NCBI GenBank assembly: GCA_013619005.1
Contig: JABXKY010000168.1
Span: forward strand, 1 to 8,174
Direction of reading: 5' to 3'
Origin: Candidatus Bathyarchaeota archaeon
GTDB lineage: Archaea > Thermoproteota > Bathyarchaeia > TCS64
Length of the DNA: 8,174 nt
Shown: positions 5,263 to 8,174 of the stretch, piece after piece
How the letters are laid out: each line of letters begins with the position of its first letter
How positions within the stretch are numbered: position 1 is the first letter of the stretch
Translations under genes and position numbers: made by a program
Notes under the pieces: model-generated
Databases searched by the model: none
What the model was told of the DNA's origin: nothing
What the model saw: the letters and a program-made list of their open reading frames with translations, nothing else

Positions 5263-5547
5263 GTGGCAAAGTACATCCTATTGTCGACGCTAACAAATGA
5301 AGGACTGACAACCATCAAGAAAAAGCCCCATCGTATCAAGGAAGTCAACAAGGAAGTCGAGAAGTACGGTGTCAAGGTCCTTGAACAGTACGCGACTCTG
5401 GGACCCTATGACTTTGTGTCTCTTGTAGAGGCACCGGACAACGACGCCGTCTTCAAGATGAGCGTAGAGTTGGGAAGCAGGGGGACCGTGAAGATTCTGA
5501 GCATGCCCTCCATGACAATTGACTCGTTCATTGACACTATAAAATAA
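5263..5547 (+). CDS. GYD-domain protein
   Basis: The 94-residue product matches the GYD family (PF08734 type), small proteins expected to form a ferredoxin-like alpha/beta fold, often as dimers, with no agreed biochemical role. Signs: AKYILLSTLTNEG at the N-terminus, a helix around 19-35, KVLEQYATLGPYDFVSLVEAPD (38-59) with GPYD in place of the name-giving GYD, and a glycine turn with SRGTVKILSMPSM before the final helix. Length is normal for the family. The start is GTG, backed by GGTGA at 5254-5258. The gene lies 46 bp after the amidohydrolase without a clear promoter of its own, so co-transcription with it is likely. A T-run at 5557-5562 ends the unit. Family assignment is good; function is unknown. 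Confidence 0.88.
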   Translation: MAKYILLSTLTNEGLTTIKKKPHRIKEVNKEVEKYGVKVLEQYATLGPYDFVSLVEAPDNDAVFKMSVELGSRGTVKILSMPSMTIDSFIDTIK

Positions 5548-5556
5548 CCCACCCCA

Positions 5557-5562
5557 TTTTTT
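5557..5562 (+). terminator. Oligo-T terminator after the GYD gene
   Basis: Six T lie 9 nt after the GYD stop codon, within the 30-bp gap to the convergent dapA-like gene. This fits an archaeal T-tract terminator. Confidence 0.55.
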
Positions 5563-5577
5563 ATGGCAGAAGGGAGC

Positions 5578-6516
5578 CTACTTTATCCCGAAGTACTGTT
5601 TCTGGTAACTGTCCTCATCCAGTATCCCGAGGCGCTCCATTGTCTGCCGCATGGTCTTCTGGTTCTGCTCGGATAGCTCCATCAGGGGCTTTCTTGGCTT
5701 GCCAACGTCGGCACCCACGAGGCTCATGGCGTACTTGAGTGGCACTGGGTTGGTCTCCGAGTACATCATCCTGATCAAAGGAAGGTACTTGTACAGTGCC
5801 TCCCGCATGTTCAGGACGTCGTCGTAGTTGGTCCACGGCTTGCTGATGGTGGCGATCTCCCTTGGGCAAAGGCTGCCAGTGACGTTGCTTGTTCCCTTCC
5901 CACCGCTCGCCATGACGACGGGTATCAACGCGTAGAAGGCGCAGTCGCAGCACAGGACGTTGAACTCGCCCCGTGTCAGCTCCACGGTCCTCATGACGCC
6001 GTATGGGTTTGGACCGGCTTCCTTGATGGCCACGATGTTCTCGTGCCTCGCTAGCCTAGCGATGGTCTCGGGCTCGATGTTGACGCCGCACCTCTCGGGG
6101 TTGTTGTAGATGGCTAGCGGAATATCAACGGCGTCGGCCACGTCCTTGAAGTACTTGTAGAGGCTGCTCTGCTTTGGCTTGATGTAGGGGGGCTGGACTA
6201 TGAGCCCCAAGTCTGCCCCCGCCTCTTTGGCGTACTTGGCGTTTTCGATGGTCTGCTTGGTGGTCATGGCGGCCACACCCACCATGACGGGGATCTTTCC
6301 CCTCGCCTCGTCAAGGACGGTGTCGATGATCTTCTTCCGCTCGTCAGCCGTGAGAAGAATTGCCTCACCTGTTGAGCCCATCAACAATAACCCGGTGCTA
6401 TTGTTCTCGGCTTGGAACCCCACGAGCTGCCTCAGGACATCGTAATTGACTTCATCTTTATCATCGAAAGGCGTGACCACGGCGGGCCAGCTTCCCTCCA
6501 CGTTATACTTCTTCAT
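5578..6516 (-). CDS. dapA: DapA-type class I aldolase/synthase (4-hydroxy-tetrahydrodipicolinate synthase family)
   Basis: Members of this (beta/alpha)8-barrel family form a Schiff base between a lysine and pyruvate. DapA condenses pyruvate with aspartate semialdehyde in lysine and diaminopimelate synthesis. The 312-residue product shows GSTGEA (47-52, equivalent to GTTGE), PPYIKP with Y111, YNNPERCG (137-144) with Y137 and R142, VAIKEA with the Schiff-base lysine K165, GGKGTSNVT (205-213), and ETNPVPLKYA (254-263). R142 and Y111 match residues that DapA uses for the semialdehyde carboxylate and the proton relay, and they favour DapA over N-acetylneuraminate lyase. No other lysine gene is present, so another aldolase activity in the same family remains possible. 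The ATG gives the standard N-terminus (VEGSWPAVVTPFDD). No strong ribosome site is seen. The gene is divergent from the flavoprotein gene across an 89-bp region that contains an inverted repeat. Confidence 0.88.
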   Translation of the reverse strand: MKKYNVEGSWPAVVTPFDDKDEVNYDVLRQLVGFQAENNSTGLLLMGSTGEAILLTADERKKIIDTVLDEARGKIPVMVGVAAMTTKQTIENAKYAKEAGADLGLIVQPPYIKPKQSSLYKYFKDVADAVDIPLAIYNNPERCGVNIEPETIARLARHENIVAIKEAGPNPYGVMRTVELTRGEFNVLCCDCAFYALIPVVMASGGKGTSNVTGSLCPREIATISKPWTNYDDVLNMREALYKYLPLIRMMYSETNPVPLKYAMSLVGADVGKPRKPLMELSEQNQKTMRQTMERLGILDEDSYQKQYFGIK

Positions 6517-6520
6517 ACCA

Positions 6521-6556
6521 TGAGGCTACCAATGATAGCTGATAAGGGTAACCTCA
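6521..6556. promoter_or_regulatory. Candidate operator: inverted repeat in divergent dapA/flavoprotein promoter
   Basis: TGAGGCTACC (6521-6530) and GGTAACCTCA (6547-6556) are inverted arms matching at 9 of 10 positions, with 16 bp between them. The repeat starts 5 bp upstream of the dapA-like ATG and covers its expected promoter and start region. This is a plausible dimeric regulator site; the regulator is not in the window. Confidence 0.4.
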
Positions 6557-6568
6557 GATGCCCTGCAT

Positions 6569-6581
6569 CATACCTTTTTCA
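6569..6581 (+). promoter_or_regulatory. Candidate TATA element for the flavoprotein gene
   Basis: A T-rich element (CATACCTTTTTCA) is centred about 30 nt before the ATG at 6606, the right distance for a leaderless or near-leaderless mRNA. No ribosome site is seen before the ATG. The match to the TATA consensus is weak. Confidence 0.3.
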
Positions 6582-6605
6582 ATCCCCAACCCTATCTAAC
6601 CTATC

Positions 6606-7151
6606 ATGAAGGTTCTAGGAATAGTCGCGGGCCCGAGGAAGACAGGGCACACGGCAAGACTTGTGGAGGAGACACTCAAGGGAGCGGAGGAGGCGGGACA
6701 CGAGACGGTTCTCTACTACCTCAGCGACATGGAGATCAAGCCCCTGGACGAGGGGGAGAACGGGTACTCGTATCCCGAGGACGGCTTCACCGAGCTCATG
6801 CCTCACATAGAGTCCATGGGGGCACTCGTGCTGGGCACGCCCATCTACTACGACCATGTGAGCAGCAGGGCCAAGCTGTTCATCGACAGGCTCTACTATT
6901 ACAGCAGGAGCCACGGCGAGGAGTACAGGAAGAAATTCCCTGACGGGGTGAAGTTCGTGAACGCCGTCACATGCGGGTGGGATAGAGCCGACGTCTATGA
7001 TGAGGTGGTCAAGTGGCTGAACGGCAGGATGACAAACTACTGGAATATGAGCGTCCACGGCTCACTCAAGGCACATGGAACAGGAAACAACCCAGTAAAA
7101 GAGAACGAGAAACTGCTGAAAAAGGCCAAGGACCTCGGAAGGAGCCTCTAA
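6606..7151 (+). CDS. Flavodoxin-fold NAD(P)H-dependent FMN oxidoreductase
   Basis: The 181-residue protein belongs to the FMN-binding flavodoxin-like fold shared by NADPH-dependent FMN reductases and iron-sulfur flavoproteins (Isf). The FMN phosphate loop is AGPRKTGHT (8-16), corresponding to the usual GSPRKxGNT. The second flavin loop is LVLGTPIYYDHVSSRAKLFIDRL (74-96). The third region, around NAVTCGWD (119-126), would line the isoalloxazine. Isf relatives carry a compact cysteine cluster after the second strand. Here that stretch reads MEIKPLDEGENGYSYPEDG (42-60) without cysteine, and the only Cys is C123, so no iron-sulfur cluster is expected. The physiological electron partners are unknown. 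The gene is divergent from the dapA-like gene, and its TAA overlaps the stop codon of the convergent osmC-like gene. Confidence 0.88.
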   Translation: MKVLGIVAGPRKTGHTARLVEETLKGAEEAGHETVLYYLSDMEIKPLDEGENGYSYPEDGFTELMPHIESMGALVLGTPIYYDHVSSRAKLFIDRLYYYSRSHGEEYRKKFPDGVKFVNAVTCGWDRADVYDEVVKWLNGRMTNYWNMSVHGSLKAHGTGNNPVKENEKLLKKAKDLGRSL

Positions 7152-7540
7152 ACCGTCTTTATATCAATCTTGATCTCAGGTGTGCCCCTCATGGTGTTAC
7201 CCACGAAGCACCTGTTACACTCCTCCAGGAGCCCATTGTAGTGCTCCTCTGACAGATCCGCCTTCAACTCGATGTTCATAGTGAACTCTCTGTACCTTGC
7301 TGGGTTCCCAGCTCCCACCGTGCCCATCGTGATCTCAAGGTCGCTGTACTCCAGATTGTGCTTAGTCAGGTATGTCACCGCGTGCATCCCCGTGCATAGA
7401 CCGAGGCCGGCTGTCATCAGTTTGCCCGGGCTCATTCCATTGTAATCGGAGTCCCTCGTTACCTGGCCGCTAACCAGTGACACGCCGTCATACTCGGCCA
7501 TAAGCTTCCATCCATCGAGCTGCGTAATCTTCATGTTCAT
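7148..7540 (-). CDS. OsmC/Ohr-family protein
   Basis: OsmC and Ohr proteins are small dimeric enzymes that reduce organic or lipid hydroperoxides with a pair of cysteines; archaeal members are often of unproven activity. This 130-residue protein has the family layout: an N-terminal beta region, MSPGKLMTAGLGLCTGMHAVTYL (36-58) with C49 on the central helix, a middle strand region (FTMNIELKADLS), and CFVGNTMRGTPEI (111-123) with C111 in the place of the second redox cysteine. An extra C108 makes a CxxC. Both reactive positions are kept, so peroxidase activity is plausible. The start ATG at 7540 has GGTG a few bases upstream; a second in-frame ATG lies two codons in. The gene follows the right-edge gene by 32 bp on the same strand and may be co-transcribed. 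Its TAG overlaps the flavoprotein stop by 4 bp. Confidence 0.88.
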   Translation of the reverse strand: MNMKITQLDGWKLMAEYDGVSLVSGQVTRDSDYNGMSPGKLMTAGLGLCTGMHAVTYLTKHNLEYSDLEITMGTVGAGNPARYREFTMNIELKADLSEEHYNGLLEECNRCFVGNTMRGTPEIKIDIKTV

Positions 7541-7572
7541 ACCCGCACCGTAGTGCTGCTCGGATATAGGGC

Positions 7573-8174
7573 TTACCGTAGCTCCAGGTACCCCTCGCCC
7601 ATGAGGTGGGAGTAGTAGGGAACACCAGCTATGACGCTGCCCCTAAAGTATGTGACTTGTGCCCCCTGCCAGAACTTGGGCAGTGTTCCGTCCTCAACCC
7701 GCAGAACGTAATGGTGCCTAACGCTCAACGGCTCGTCTGACCGTTGGAACCCTTCAGGGGCACGGTACTGGACCATGAAAAGCTCCCTGCTGAAATCACT
7801 CATGTCAACCCCCTCCACGCCTACCTCGGGCATATAGAGCCAGGGAAGTAGCCTTTTGAGGTTAAAATTCAGTACCCGCCATAGGAAGCTGAACAGGCCG
7901 GAGGGTAGCTCCCCCGAGGGAGGCTGGTCGTAGTCAGACAGGAAGACATTGGATTTTACCATTGAACCGTTCATCGTGTATGTGAGGCGGTTCCACTCCC
8001 AGTCGCTGCCGCTTGAGTTGGAGCCAGGAGTTAGCTCCTGACTCACGGTGACGTCGTACCAGTCAAAAGACGCGGAAGTGTCATTCACCTTGAGCAGCTC
8101 GATCCTGGTCTCAAGTACCCCATAAGGCTCATGGAACTCAACCATGGTTCTTGTGGCAACTAGCTCAGGAGGAG
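7573..8174 (-). CDS. Unrecognised protein, C-terminal part (5' end beyond right edge)
   Basis: An ATG at 8145 would give 190 residues, but the frame stays open to the window edge (codons for PPELVATRT precede that Met), so the true start is probably outside. I do not recognise the family. Visible traits, numbered from Met 8145: an alternating polar/hydrophobic, beta-rich pattern with many aromatic residues; three N-x-S/T sequons (N21, N43, N59); a hydrophobic, basic stretch at about 84-105 (FSFLWRVLNFNLKRLLPWLYM) that could be a membrane-associated helix; and a C-terminal block with RHHYVLRVEDG, YFRGSVIAGVPYYSHLMGEGYLEL. The sequons would fit an exported protein, but no signal peptide can be seen because the N-terminus is missing. 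A lipocalin-like beta barrel is one guess from the strand pattern and ending, with low confidence. It lies 32 bp upstream of the osmC-like gene on the same strand. Confidence 0.8.
   Translation of the reverse strand, partial: PPELVATRTMVEFHEPYGVLETRIELLKVNDTSASFDWYDVTVSQELTPGSNSSGSDWEWNRLTYTMNGSMVKSNVFLSDYDQPPSGELPSGLFSFLWRVLNFNLKRLLPWLYMPEVGVEGVDMSDFSRELFMVQYRAPEGFQRSDEPLSVRHHYVLRVEDGTLPKFWQGAQVTYFRGSVIAGVPYYSHLMGEGYLELR

Noticed and set aside
6615..7058. Minus-strand 147-residue frame opposite the flavoprotein gene
   Set aside because: Antisense shadow caused by codon bias; the plus frame has clear FMN motifs.
1..8174. CRISPR array, insertion sequence, phage genes or toxin-antitoxin pair
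   Set aside because: No regularly spaced repeats, transposase motifs, terminal inverted repeats or small paired ORFs were found by reading. Although tRNA genes are common integration sites, no partial tRNA copy or integrase is present.

Overview
The window looks like ordinary archaeal chromosome at moderate GC. The case for an archaeon rests on four things seen in the sequence. TATA/box A-like elements lie about 20-33 bp upstream of several start codons. Many genes lack a Shine-Dalgarno site, which suggests leaderless mRNAs. GGTGA-type ribosome sites precede a few others. Two intron-less tRNA genes encode their CCA ends, and the Asn tRNA closely matches archaeal tRNA-Asn. No phage, transposon, CRISPR array or plasmid gene is visible. 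The exact lineage cannot be decided here.

Layout, left to right. The N-terminus of a PLP-dependent threonine/serine dehydratase runs off the left edge on the minus strand. It is divergent from tRNA-Asn(GTT). A membrane-anchored coiled-coil protein of unknown function (minus) converges on that tRNA with a 1-nt gap and lies downstream of thiL (minus, thiamine-monophosphate kinase). A 200+ bp AT-rich divergent promoter region separates thiL from a class III CoA-transferase (plus). Then come tRNA-Thr(CGT), a dihydroorotase-family amidohydrolase and a small GYD-domain protein, all on the plus strand. A DapA-type aldolase/synthase (minus) converges on the GYD gene. It is divergent from a flavodoxin-fold oxidoreductase (plus), whose stop codon overlaps that of an OsmC-family protein (minus). 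The right edge holds the C-terminal part of an unrecognised minus-strand protein.

The genes are mainly housekeeping or general metabolism: amino acids (dehydratase, DapA), thiamine diphosphate, acyl-CoA chemistry, a pyrimidine-pathway relative, redox and peroxide handling, and two tRNAs. They do not form one clear pathway. Most are single units with their own promoter; possible short co-transcribed pairs are thiL with the coiled-coil gene, the amidohydrolase with the GYD gene, and the right-edge gene with osmC.

No undescribed multi-gene system was found. The oddest element is the dihydroorotase-like protein. It keeps the HxH and the last Asp of the metal site but has replaced the usual Lys and both remaining His ligands. 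Other points worth a look are a nearly perfect inverted repeat in the dapA/flavoprotein divergent promoter, an 11-residue (33-bp) tandem repeat in the coiled-coil protein, and a flavoprotein lacking the cysteine cluster common in its relatives.
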